DNA of 64,000 nt from Fibrobacter sp. UWH4 (GTDB lineage: Bacteria; Fibrobacterota; Fibrobacteria; Fibrobacterales; Fibrobacteraceae). A model generated the notes under the pieces. That model did no database searches and was not told where the DNA came from. It saw nothing but the letters and a program-made list of their open reading frames with translations. This document shows positions 33,553 to 43,400 of the stretch, piece by piece. The translations under genes were made by a program, and so were the position numbers. The stretch covers positions 1-64,000 of the forward strand of contig NZ_FRAY01000007.1 in NCBI RefSeq assembly GCF_900142475.1, read 5' to 3'. Numbering within the stretch: position 1 is the first letter of the stretch; every line of letters starts with the position of its first letter.

Positions 33553-34533
33553 CTAGAACTTCGCCAAGAATTCCTTCGCGTCGCAACTGACGACGATTTC
33601 ACCGAGCAACTCACGCAGGCGTTCCAGATCTGGGTGGCCTTCGCGTTCAAACACCACCACCTTCTTGAAGCGGTCACGGTGGCGAAGCAGGAATTCCAGA
33701 TTGTTCATGTCGGACTTCGGGAAACCATAACCCAAGAAGAAAATTTCTTGGGCATTCTTGAGGTAGTAATCGGCCTTACTCCACAACAAATTAAACAGGC
33801 TCCCGCGCAAGAAAGATTCCTTCGTATGCGCCATCGGAATATAAATCGGAGTATCCTCGCGATAAATCGGGAAACTGCGATCGCAAGGTTCCACCTGGCA
33901 CACGTTCTTCAAATCAAGCGGGTCTGACGCACCCTTGACCGGATACCAGTTCAGCGATCCATGCAACTTAATCAAATCCACCGAATGGGTACGCGGCGCA
34001 CGAACCGCGCTGCGGTCAGCCGGGTCTATACGCACCCCGTAATCCACCGCTACACGCGCATTCATCTTGGCATCATCCGTAATCACGTCCTCGATCAGCG
34101 TGTCATAATTAAAGGACAGCAGCAAGGTGTCGCGCACGCCTTCACTCGGGCAATTCACGCAACCCGTCAAGAACTTGCGGAGAATGGCCGCCGACTGTGA
34201 ATCCACCGCATGATCATGGCGAATGGCTCCCGCAATAAATCGCAACAGTTCAAAACGCAAGCTGGAATGATAAAGGCTCTCGCGCACCCCGGGGAAAATC
34301 TGCGCCGACAGAATCGAAGTCGAAAGCGTTTCGATATTCAGGTATTCCGCCTGGTTATTGCAAAGTTCTAGGAAACGCCTGCAGTAGTCACGCAGGTGCG
34401 GGAACTCGTCCGATATTCCGAAGGGAATCAGCTCGTTCAGGTCGCGGAGCGTGGGCATTTGCGGGCAAAACGACTTGCTGAACCCGGAACCCAACACAAA
34501 AATCCGCCGGTATGTACTCGATGCGATATCCAT
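33553..34533 (-). CDS. SIR2-like domain protein, possible NAD-hydrolysing defence effector
   Basis: 326 residues with SIR2-type motifs in order: nucleotide-binding FVLGSGFSKSF near the N-terminus (about 12-22), SFNYDTLIE (about 158-166), DLIKLHGSLNW (about 195-205) with the catalytic-type His, and FFLGYGFPKSD (about 270-280). The Asn in FNYD and His in KLHG match the pair needed for NAD hydrolysis in defence SIR2 proteins such as ThsA. No zinc-finger cysteines of protein deacylases are seen. It stands alone, with no Argonaute, HerA or TIR partner gene nearby. Start at 34533 is chosen because the nucleotide motif should be near the N-terminus; the ribosome site (AGGGGT abutting the ATG) is poor, and 34596 is possible. 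Confidence 0.75.
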   Translation of the reverse strand: MDIASSTYRRIFVLGSGFSKSFCPQMPTLRDLNELIPFGISDEFPHLRDYCRRFLELCNNQAEYLNIETLSTSILSAQIFPGVRESLYHSSLRFELLRFIAGAIRHDHAVDSQSAAILRKFLTGCVNCPSEGVRDTLLLSFNYDTLIEDVITDDAKMNARVAVDYGVRIDPADRSAVRAPRTHSVDLIKLHGSLNWYPVKGASDPLDLKNVCQVEPCDRSFPIYREDTPIYIPMAHTKESFLRGSLFNLLWSKADYYLKNAQEIFFLGYGFPKSDMNNLEFLLRHRDRFKKVVVFEREGHPDLERLRELLGEIVVSCDAKEFLAKF

Positions 34534-34805
34534 ACCCCTAATGTATATTAATTCGTTAGAAATGGACCTTAAAAAGATCAAAGAAATGCCGCCCATCCTT
34601 ATTTTTTTGTATTTCAGTCCACTTTTCGCCCAAATCCCGCAAACTTCTTACTTTCTACTTATTATATTTAGGCTCCCTAGACTTTACGCCGTGGAAATGC
34701 GGTACTTTCCGTAAAAGAAGCGCGTGGGTTCGGAAGCGTTCCATACTTTTGGACTGCTTCTTAGGGAATCAACCATCAAGTTTTGTCTACCTTTTAGGAG
34801 CTTTA

Positions 34806-36341
34806 ATGGCAAATAAGTGCAAGCGTGGAATTTTGATTAGCAAGACGCCTTACGAAAAGCGCATCGCCATCATGGAAGACGGCGAACTCGTTGAACTTGT
34901 CGTCGAAGGCGTTTCTTCTAATCGAGTTCTGGGCAATATTTACAAGGGCGTGGTCCAGAAGGTGCTTCCGGCACTCAAGGCTGCGTTCATTGATATTGGC
35001 CTTGAAAAGGCAGGCTTTTTGCATCAAGAAGACGCCATGGACAGAAACGAACTCCTCCGCCGCGAATATGGCGACGACGATGACGAGGGCGGTTCTTCCA
35101 AGGAAGTCTCTATTGACGAAATTCTGCAAGAAGGCCAAGAAATCATGGTTCAGGTGGTCAAGGAACCGATCAGCACCAAGGGTGCCCGTCTGACCACTCA
35201 CCTGAGCTTTGCGGGTCGTTTCCTCGTGTGCATGCCGGGCACCAACTTCATTGGGGTGTCCAAGCGTGAACGCGACCCGGCCAAGCGCCGCGAATTCAAG
35301 AAGGTGGTCCGCCGCCTCAAGGGTCGCGACGTGGGCTACATCGTTCGTACCAACGGTCTGAACGAATCCGAATTCGAAATCAACAAGCAGATGCGCGAAC
35401 TCGAAAGCAAGTGGGAACAGACGAAGTACAACTTCGAAAACCAGCCTGCCGAAACCTGCATCTACGAAGAATCCGATTCGATTGAACAGACCGTCCGCGA
35501 ATACTTCAGCGACAACACCGACTACGTGTATATCGACAACCGCGACGAATACTTCGCCCTGCGCGAATACCTCAAGGTACTCTCGCCGGACAAGCTCGAC
35601 AAGGTGAAGCTCTGGAGCAGCAACGAAAGCCTGTTCGAATACTTCAAGATCGAAAACGACTACGCACGTTCCCTGCAGCGTCAGGTACCGCTCCCGCGTG
35701 GCGGCAACCTCGTCATCGAACAGACCGAAGCACTCGTCTCTATCGACGTGAACACCGGACCGAAGGTGCACGGCAAGGACCAGGGCAAGATCATCCTCGA
35801 AACGAACATCGACGCCTGCTACGAGATTGCAAAGCAGCTTAGGCTCCGCGATGTGGGTGGCCTGATTATTATCGACTTTATCGATATGGAATCCGAAGAA
35901 GACAACGAAAAGGTCTACCAGGAATTCCGCAAGGCAATCCGCCGCGACAAGGCCCCGATCAGCCCCGCCCCCATCAGCCAGTTCGGCCTCATGGAAGTCA
36001 CCCGTAAGCGCGTCCGCGTGAATCTGATGACCGAAAAGACCGAACGTTGCCCGGTGTGCGACGGCGGCGGACGCATCGCGACGCTTGAATCCACGCTCGG
36101 CATGATCGACCGCTGGATGGCCCGCGCGAAGGCAAAGGGCAAGCTCCGCGAAGTGACCCTCGTGGTAAGCCCGCAGGTGATCGACGTGCTCTGCAAGGAC
36201 CACAACCGCATGTTCAACTACTTGGAATACAAGCACAGCATGAACATCAGCCTCGTGGAAGACGAGCACGCCCACATCAACCAGTTCTGGTTCTACGACA
36301 AGAACAACGAAGACATTACCGACCTCTACAAGTTCGTGTAA
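34806..36341 (+). CDS. rng: ribonuclease G/E family endoribonuclease
   Basis: 511 residues, cytoplasmic. RNase G/E enzymes cleave single-stranded AU-rich RNA and mature 16S rRNA. The N-terminal S1 region includes GNIYKGVVQKVLPALKAAFIDIG, then the RNase-H/5'-sensor core. Magnesium-binding acidic residues are in VSIDVNTGP and IIIDFIDMESEEDN, and the zinc-link cysteines in CPVCDGGGR. The length fits RNase G rather than RNase E, which has a long C-terminal scaffold. AGGAG lies 5 bases before the ATG; the open frame continues 19 codons upstream without a site. A hairpin and a strong terminator follow. The upstream region (34597-34748) holds only AT-rich promoter-like sequence. Confidence 0.95.
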   Translation: MANKCKRGILISKTPYEKRIAIMEDGELVELVVEGVSSNRVLGNIYKGVVQKVLPALKAAFIDIGLEKAGFLHQEDAMDRNELLRREYGDDDDEGGSSKEVSIDEILQEGQEIMVQVVKEPISTKGARLTTHLSFAGRFLVCMPGTNFIGVSKRERDPAKRREFKKVVRRLKGRDVGYIVRTNGLNESEFEINKQMRELESKWEQTKYNFENQPAETCIYEESDSIEQTVREYFSDNTDYVYIDNRDEYFALREYLKVLSPDKLDKVKLWSSNESLFEYFKIENDYARSLQRQVPLPRGGNLVIEQTEALVSIDVNTGPKVHGKDQGKIILETNIDACYEIAKQLRLRDVGGLIIIDFIDMESEEDNEKVYQEFRKAIRRDKAPISPAPISQFGLMEVTRKRVRVNLMTEKTERCPVCDGGGRIATLESTLGMIDRWMARAKAKGKLREVTLVVSPQVIDVLCKDHNRMFNYLEYKHSMNISLVEDEHAHINQFWFYDKNNEDITDLYKFV

Positions 36342-36391
36342 TGCTTCGTACTCGCGGCCTCACCGCGAGTCGTTCTTGCAAGGCATATAAG

Positions 36392-36424
36392 GAAGGCCGC
36401 ACCCAAGGTGCGGCCCTTCTTTTT
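36392..36424 (+). terminator. terminator after rng
   Basis: GGCCGCACC (36395-36403), loop CAA, GGTGCGGCC (36407-36415), then CTTCTTTTTAA. A second hairpin ACTCGCGG/CCGCGAGT (36350-36370) precedes it. Confidence 0.9.
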
Positions 36425-36447
36425 AACGAGAGAGAAATTTAAACAAA

Positions 36448-39400
36448 CTAGAGACCTAAGTCGATCGCATTCGCCTTGCCGCGACGCACACCCCACAGGA
36501 AGTCCTGCGTACGGTCCACCATGGTCTTGCTTCCGACCTTGATTCGGTATTCCAGTCTTGCGATGTAGACACCCGTCGAAGCGAGACGACCGTTTTTCGC
36601 GCGCATATTCCAAGCAAGGAACAGTTTGCCGTTATTGTCAAGACAGGTTCCCCGTCCATTTTCCTTGAAGATGTCGCCGTTGCAAGTAATCACACCGGAA
36701 TTACTGTTCACAAATTCACCCAGGCTGGAGTAGTAGGTCGCCTCGTAGCGCAGTTCCGTATTTTCAGCAACGGATTCGACAATCTGCCTGATATCGGCTT
36801 CCGTGCCGCGGGCGTACTTACGGACATTCTCAGCCGTAAGCATTCCGTTCTTGTAAGCATCCACAATGACCGGATCCAGACCGAAACGTTTTTTCGCATC
36901 GCCAAGGGACATTTGCCCAGCCGCCACCATAGAGATGATTTGTTCGATCGTGTAGGTCTGCGCAACCTCATTCTTTCCGGCCTTCTTGTCGGTGTAGCTA
37001 GGCGTTCCCTGGACAGCCTTCATAATGTCGGCAATCTGGTTTTCTACCAGTTCGGCCATATTGAGGTCACCCAGGAAATGTCCCTGCGTTCCGTAAGCGG
37101 TAGCCGCCTGTTCTGCAGTAAGAATCGATTCATCCTTCACGAGTTTCGGCACCGTCGCGCTGTCGCTACGGATAATCACCTTGGCACTGTCAAACGCCGG
37201 CGAATCCGGATTCAGCGTCACCACACCGGGGCTCGTAATCGTCACCTTCTGTTCGCCGGTCACGCGCACCCACTGGTTATACTCATGCGTTCCCACATCC
37301 ACAAGGTCCAGCGCCGCGCCCAACTGAGATGGCGGAACAAAACGGACTGAATCACCGACAGCAGGCACAATATCAGAATCGCCACCTTTCGGGAAAACCA
37401 GCTTCCACTGAGACGCGGAGGTCTTCGAAACATCGCTTGCCGCCTTCACCAGGGAATCCATCTGACCGTCCTTCCAACAGTGGAAACGGAACAGATCCGA
37501 AGACGCATTATCGCCATTGAGGCCTTCGCTAAAGGTCAGCTGCAGCACCGCATTACCGTCGCTCATGTACGAAACTTCGGCTGCAGTCACCACAGGGCCA
37601 ATCTTGTCCACCAGCGGGCCTTCCGCCGGGAATACAGATGTTTTGCCATTATCGGTATAGGTGTACCACACGACAATCTTTCCAGAATAAGGCTTGTCGA
37701 GTCCGCCAGTAAAGATTCCGGAGCCGAATGAGCCGTCATTCGCCACGATGGATGCCGTGTTATCGCCTCTCTTGTAGGTAGGCTTATAGGTATCGTTGAA
37801 AAGGACTCCGAACGTCATCCTGGAAGAATCCAGCGTATTCTTTCCGCCAAGTTCACCGTTGAACTGAATCCATACGCTGTCGCCACGACCGTCACCGTCG
37901 CGGTCATAAATGTAGGCAGTCTCGATCTGCGGTACAGGAGGCAAGGCGAAGTTGATTCCCTTCCAAGCCGCCGTATTTCCTGCCGCCTGGCCCTTCACAT
38001 ACAAGCTAGCACCCCAAGTTTCACCGACAGCCTTCACATAGAACATCGCTCGGCCCGAATCCAGCTTGATTTCGGTAATGGGGTTGCCCAAGGAATCGCA
38101 AGGAATCAGGGCGTCATCGTCCGTCGACGGATAGACAATATCGCTACCCTTCGCCCATTCATCGGCATACTGCACATAAACCTTGTAGGACTGGCCCACC
38201 CACATGGTAACGTTCTTATTCATGTTCAGCGGCAGCGTGTCGCTCAAGATGGTCGAACCTAAGGCGTTTCCGACAGAGTCGGCATAAGTCAGGTCCGGCA
38301 ACTTATAGGCGCCAACGACAAAGTAAATGTCCTTGTACTGACTGTTGTCCGAAACAAGCGCCACGCGCAGGTAGTAGACACCCGGAGCAAGGCCATGGGC
38401 ATCCTTGATGGCTTCCTTGTCGATCGTGAACTCATCAAAGCTAGCGGAAATTTTAATGCCACCAAAGTAATTGCCGGCAGTATCAAGCGCGATACCTTCC
38501 GAAGGCAGGTTTCCGCCATAAAGCACATATGTCGATGCGCCACGTTCAAACGATAGTTCCTTGCCGTTTTCGGAGAAGTCGCAAGCCAGCTTGTTCCTGC
38601 GAACCTTCTGCCAGACTTCCCTAGAGATAACGTCCGAATTGTCGGAGATGTTCTTCAGCAGCAGGCTTGCCTCGGTCTTCAAGTCAATCGAGGTATGCAT
38701 GCGGAAGTTCGACTCGCTCGTATGACGTTCCGCATAGAAAATGTGGAAGTTGTAGGTGCTGTCGGGAATAAGGCCGAGCGTATCCAGGTCGACGGCTCCC
38801 GCCACCTGACCATGCTGACCACCGATATCCACCACCAGTTTGTTGTTGATGAACACCCACACGTCGTCGTCACCGTAGAAGTCAAAGTACTGGCCAGGCA
38901 AATACTCAAAGGTTGCCTGAATCTTCATGGTAAAGCCGAAGTTGTGGCCTCTTATATTATCGTAATAGGGGTTAGGGATGGTCTCGGTGCCTTCATCCAG
39001 GTACTTGAAGTCGTCCAACAGGAACATGCCGCCCTTGTCCTTACTAGATTCGTTACCCGCAGACACACCGTTCTTCGAGACCTCGGCAAGCCAGAAACCT
39101 TCTTCGTCCATGGAAACATAAAGGTCGCGGCAAGTCATATTGGTAAGCGTATTGCCTTGAGCATCGACAGCCAGCGATTCCGGGAGGAACCAGTAGGCCA
39201 GGTGTTCGGTAATCTTGCAGTCCGTCGGGAACGGATCGGCCGGCACAGGAACGCCATTGGGACCGAGTTCCTTCTCGACCATACCACGCATCGGGCTTCC
39301 GCTACAGCCGCCAGAACCGAAGTCCGCACTGACGCCATATTCGGGATTGCCGTTGCCACGGGTACCGTCACCCTTGTTGCCATGCAACCAGTCAAACATC

Positions 39401-40242
39401 ATCACCGGAAGTTTCTTCACGGGGCAGTCTCCCAACACACCGTTCGGATGCTTGGAATAGACAACCGGAGCACCTTCCTGGCTGCCACGGACCCAGATCG
39501 TGTCGCTCAAGGCCGCCACGGAGTCCAACGAAATTTCAGTTGCGGTAGTCGGCTCGGTCGTTGTCAAACCTTCGGAGCCCACGAAATTCGGGCCGATGGT
39601 CTGCTTGAAATAGACATTGAAACCTTCGGCAGGAGCATCGACCGCAGCGATAAACCAGCCGCAATACTTTTCTGCCACCGGAATCATCGCGACACTTTCA
39701 CCATCCATAAACATCTGGGCATTGGTATTGGTCCACGGCGTAAAGAAGGCCACGATCTTCATCCCACCCTTTGCAGGAATGTCGTTGCCGGGTTCATCCG
39801 GATCCTTGGGATCATCCTGACCGGGGCCAACCGGTCCCTCGGGATCCTTGGGTTCTTCGGGGTCTTCGGCAGGCTTTTGTCCATTGGTAAATTGCCAGGA
39901 ACCGTCTTCATTAACGGTGATTTTCGCCTGCTGTGAGGTCGGGAACAAATCCTTCAAGGGAATGGCGCCATCAGAAAGACGAGTGTAGCAGGTTTCGTCG
40001 GTATAGAAATTCAGCTCATACTTGTCCAAATCTCTGCTACTCAGGTTAAAGCGGAGCACATTAGTGGCTTGAAAGCAATCAGCCTCCCCATCGGTGTACC
40101 AAGTACCATCGCCCCTATTGTAAATGGCATAATAAAGGCCGTCACCTTCATAAGTAACCGTAACAGAATAATTTGCCGCAAATACTGCAGGCACAACTAG
40201 AGCGAGCAACCAGATTGCTCTCTTCAAAAATCCACACCTCAT
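36448..40242 (-). CDS. fibro-slime domain surface protein 2
   Basis: 1,264 residues: signal peptide (MRCGFLKRAIWLLALVVPAVFA), an extra N-terminal beta domain (about 23-120), an acidic Pro-rich linker (EDPEEPKDPEGPVGPG), a carbohydrate-binding-like segment (FFTPWTNTNAQMFMDGESV) and the fibro-slime domain (about 260-560, with FDFYGDDDVWVFIN and VDIGGQHGQVAG). Beta-sandwich regions follow, then a C-terminal FlgD-like end (AWNMRAKNGRLASTGVYIARLE...LWGVRRGKANAIDLGL). Start chosen at 40242: AGGAG lies 6 bases upstream, but it abuts the ATG at 40248. It forms a tandem with fibro-slime 3 on the same strand, and the two share most of their C-terminal halves, so they arose by duplication. No catalytic residues are recognised; adhesion to cellulose or a matrix role is inferred from the family. 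Confidence 0.93.
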   Translation of the reverse strand: MRCGFLKRAIWLLALVVPAVFAANYSVTVTYEGDGLYYAIYNRGDGTWYTDGEADCFQATNVLRFNLSSRDLDKYELNFYTDETCYTRLSDGAIPLKDLFPTSQQAKITVNEDGSWQFTNGQKPAEDPEEPKDPEGPVGPGQDDPKDPDEPGNDIPAKGGMKIVAFFTPWTNTNAQMFMDGESVAMIPVAEKYCGWFIAAVDAPAEGFNVYFKQTIGPNFVGSEGLTTTEPTTATEISLDSVAALSDTIWVRGSQEGAPVVYSKHPNGVLGDCPVKKLPVMMFDWLHGNKGDGTRGNGNPEYGVSADFGSGGCSGSPMRGMVEKELGPNGVPVPADPFPTDCKITEHLAYWFLPESLAVDAQGNTLTNMTCRDLYVSMDEEGFWLAEVSKNGVSAGNESSKDKGGMFLLDDFKYLDEGTETIPNPYYDNIRGHNFGFTMKIQATFEYLPGQYFDFYGDDDVWVFINNKLVVDIGGQHGQVAGAVDLDTLGLIPDSTYNFHIFYAERHTSESNFRMHTSIDLKTEASLLLKNISDNSDVISREVWQKVRRNKLACDFSENGKELSFERGASTYVLYGGNLPSEGIALDTAGNYFGGIKISASFDEFTIDKEAIKDAHGLAPGVYYLRVALVSDNSQYKDIYFVVGAYKLPDLTYADSVGNALGSTILSDTLPLNMNKNVTMWVGQSYKVYVQYADEWAKGSDIVYPSTDDDALIPCDSLGNPITEIKLDSGRAMFYVKAVGETWGASLYVKGQAAGNTAAWKGINFALPPVPQIETAYIYDRDGDGRGDSVWIQFNGELGGKNTLDSSRMTFGVLFNDTYKPTYKRGDNTASIVANDGSFGSGIFTGGLDKPYSGKIVVWYTYTDNGKTSVFPAEGPLVDKIGPVVTAAEVSYMSDGNAVLQLTFSEGLNGDNASSDLFRFHCWKDGQMDSLVKAASDVSKTSASQWKLVFPKGGDSDIVPAVGDSVRFVPPSQLGAALDLVDVGTHEYNQWVRVTGEQKVTITSPGVVTLNPDSPAFDSAKVIIRSDSATVPKLVKDESILTAEQAATAYGTQGHFLGDLNMAELVENQIADIMKAVQGTPSYTDKKAGKNEVAQTYTIEQIISMVAAGQMSLGDAKKRFGLDPVIVDAYKNGMLTAENVRKYARGTEADIRQIVESVAENTELRYEATYYSSLGEFVNSNSGVITCNGDIFKENGRGTCLDNNGKLFLAWNMRAKNGRLASTGVYIARLEYRIKVGSKTMVDRTQDFLWGVRRGKANAIDLGL

Positions 40243-40311
40243 CCACATCTCCTAGGGCAAACGCCCAATGCGCATTAAAAACGTTTTAATATAGAAATAA
40301 TTTTTTTTCTC

Positions 40312-40343
40312 AAAAAATCAACACGGCAATGTGGAAAATGCCG
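40312..40343 (-). terminator. terminator after fibro-slime gene 3
   Basis: CGGCA (40324-40328) with TGCCG (40339-40343) and a 10-nt loop, followed on the minus strand by TGTTGATTTTTT. Confidence 0.6.
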
Positions 40344-40404
40344 TTAATTCTAGTTAACAAACGTGTAAATGTCGTGTTTTCGGGGTTTTTGTTCTCAAAA
40401 AAAC

Positions 40405-43400
40405 TTAAAGACCCAGGTCGATGGCGTTCACCTTGCCGCGTCGAACACCCCACAGGAAGTCCTGGGTGCGGTCGATGATCACCTTGGTGTTCACCTTGAT
40501 CTTGACCTGCAGGCGGGCGATATAGACGCCCGTAGCGGCAAGACGACCTTTTTCTGCACGCATATTCCAGGCCAGGAACAGGCGACCGTCGTTCTCGAGA
40601 CAGTTCTTGGAGCCATTTTCCGTGAAGATATCGCTATTGCAGGTGATCGTTCCGGAGTGGCTGTTCACGTAGTGACCAAGGCTAGAGTAGTAAATCGCCT
40701 CGTAGCGAAGTTCCGTCTTGTCGGCGACTGCACTCACGATCTTCTTCACATCCGCATCGGTTCCGCGGGCATAGTTGTGCACGTTTTCTGCATTCAGGAG
40801 GCCGTTCTTGTAGGCATCCACAATCACAGGACTCAGGCCGAAACGCTTCTTGGCATCGCCAATGGACATATCACCGTTGCTCACCGCCGCGATGATATCC
40901 TCAATCGTGTAAGTCTTCGTCGGAGAACCGTCCTCGTTCACCGGATCCTTCTTGTCGGTGTAGAGTGCGGTCGACTGCACCGCCTTCACGATTTCGGCAA
41001 TTTCGTTTTCAACCAGTTCGGCCATGTCGAGGTCTCCCAAGTAATGGCCCTGCGTGCCGTAAACTTCTGCCACCTGATCTGCCGAAAGAACCTTGTCGCC
41101 ACCCACCAGCTTGGGCACGGTCGCGTTCGGGTTCTTGATAATCACACTAGCACTATCGAACATTTCCGTTCCCGGTTCCAGAGTCACGACCTTCGGGCTA
41201 GTCACCGTCACCTTCTGCTCACCCGTAATGCGAACCCAGGGGTTCATCTCGTGCGGGAGGACTCCCTGCAGATCCTTCGCTTCGCCCAGCTGAGAAGGCG
41301 GCCTGAAACGAACGGAATCGCCCACGGCAGGAACAATGTCGGCATCGCTACCCTTGGGGAAAATCAGTTTCCAGACATTGGCAGGCATCGTTCCGATGTC
41401 GCCTGCGGCCTTCACCGCGGAATCCAGCACATCGTTTTTCCAGCAGTGGAAACGGAAGAGTTCGACACCGGCATTGCTCTCATCGATACCTTCACTAAAG
41501 TTGAGCATCAGCTGCGTGTTGCCGTCCTTAAGGTACTTGACCTCGGCCGCAACGATTACGGGGCCGACCATATCCGTAAGAGAGCCTTCAACCGGGAATA
41601 TCGCAGTCTTGCCGTCTTCGGGGTCGGTATAGGTATACCAGATATTGACCTTGCCGTTGTAGGCCTTGGTGTCTCCACCCGTAAAGATGCCTGAACCGAA
41701 GCCATCTCCCGCAGCAACAAGACTTATGTCCATGTCGCCCTCCTGATACGCCACATGGAAGGCATCGTCAAAACTTTCACCGAAAATGAACTTGAGCGAG
41801 TCGAGTACGCTCTGTCCGCCGAGCGGCTTGTTGAACTTGATCCAGATACTGTCGGCGCGACCGTCACCGGTACGGTCGTAAATATAGGCGGCTTCAATCT
41901 GCGGAACCGGCGGAACCTTGATATTGATCTTGGTCCAATTTACCGTCTTGTTCTTTGCTCCGGGAGTAGAAACGGTAAGCGTTCCGTCAACCACCTCGTC
42001 AGTAGCCTTCACGTAGAAATTCGCATGGCCACCCATGAGCAAAATTTCATCGATGGGGTTTCCCATGGAATCGCAAGCGACCAGGTTCGGCGTCGATGTC
42101 GTAATCTTCACTGCAATGCCGCTATAAATCGTAGCCCATTCTTCGGCATACATGATGTTCACCGGATAAGAGCGGCCGGCCCACATCTTTTCGCCTTTCA
42201 CCTGGCTAATAGGCAAGGTGTCACTCACGACATCGCGACTCACCGTATCTCCGAAAGGATTCCAGAACTGTTCGTAGAAAGTCGTGTCGGGATTTTCGGG
42301 ATCCTCGTAATTTACGACAAAGTAAGAGGAATCCTTGACGCTTGCAAAGGCGAGATTCGGCAGTTCATACGGATCGATGGTAAAGGGGACATCCTTGTAT
42401 TCGTCCGGATTACTCTTGAGACGAACGCGGATGTAGTAGTTGCCAGGAGGCAGAGCCTGAGCCTTGCCAATTTCCCTGACATCAACAGTCACTATCGTAA
42501 AATCGTTGCTCACGATGATGCCTGCATAGTAAATCGAATCAAGAACCTTGAGTGCCACGCCACCCTTGCCAAGACTGCGCCCAAACAGGACGAAGTCAGA
42601 CGGGCCGCGTTCCAAAGTCGTATCAGTTGATGTATTCAGGAAATCACAAGAGAGCGCCTTCTTGCGCACGATCTGCCAGACTTCCTTCTGGATAAGCTTC
42701 GGGTCGTTCGAGAGGTCTGCCAGGAACATGCTCGCCTCGGCCTTCAGGTCCATCGAGGTGCGCATCTTGAAATTTGACTGGTTCTTGTGGCGTTCCGCAT
42801 AGAAGATTCGGAACGGATAAGTTTCGCCTTCTGTCAGTCCGAGAGTGTCCAGCTTGACCTTTCCTTCCTTGGCCTCATGCTGGCCACCGATATCCACCAC
42901 AAGCTTATTGTTAATAAACACCCACACATCGTCGTCGCCCAGGAATTCGAAGTACTGCCCCTTCACATATTCGAACTGGGCCTGAAGTGCCATGGTAAAG
43001 CCGTAGTTGTGGGTTCCGTACTTTTCGGAATTGATGTTGTCGTACATCGGGTTCGGGATCTTGCTCGAAGAATCCGCCGTATAAAGATACTCGAAATCGT
43101 CCAGGAAGAACAGACCCTTTTCGGGGCTATCGGTATTCTTCTGACCAAGCCAGAAACCGTCTTCGGTCAAGTTGAGTTCCAACTCACGGCAAGTGGCGTT
43201 GGTGTAGGTATTGCCGGCGGCATCCTGGGCAACCACTTCGGGAACGAACCAGTTATCAAGGTGGTCGGTCAACTTACAGTCGCTCGGGAAATTGGCGGAA
43301 CGGACAGGAACCCCGTTCGGGCCCAGCTGCGATTCGACCATTCCCTTCATGATGCCGTATCCGTCATTCTTTTTGCATCCGCCTGTACCGAAGTCCTGGC

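Noticed and set aside
34803-36275. 490-residue minus-strand open frame opposite rng
   Set aside because: Antisense shadow of an intact RNase G with its own ribosome site and terminator.
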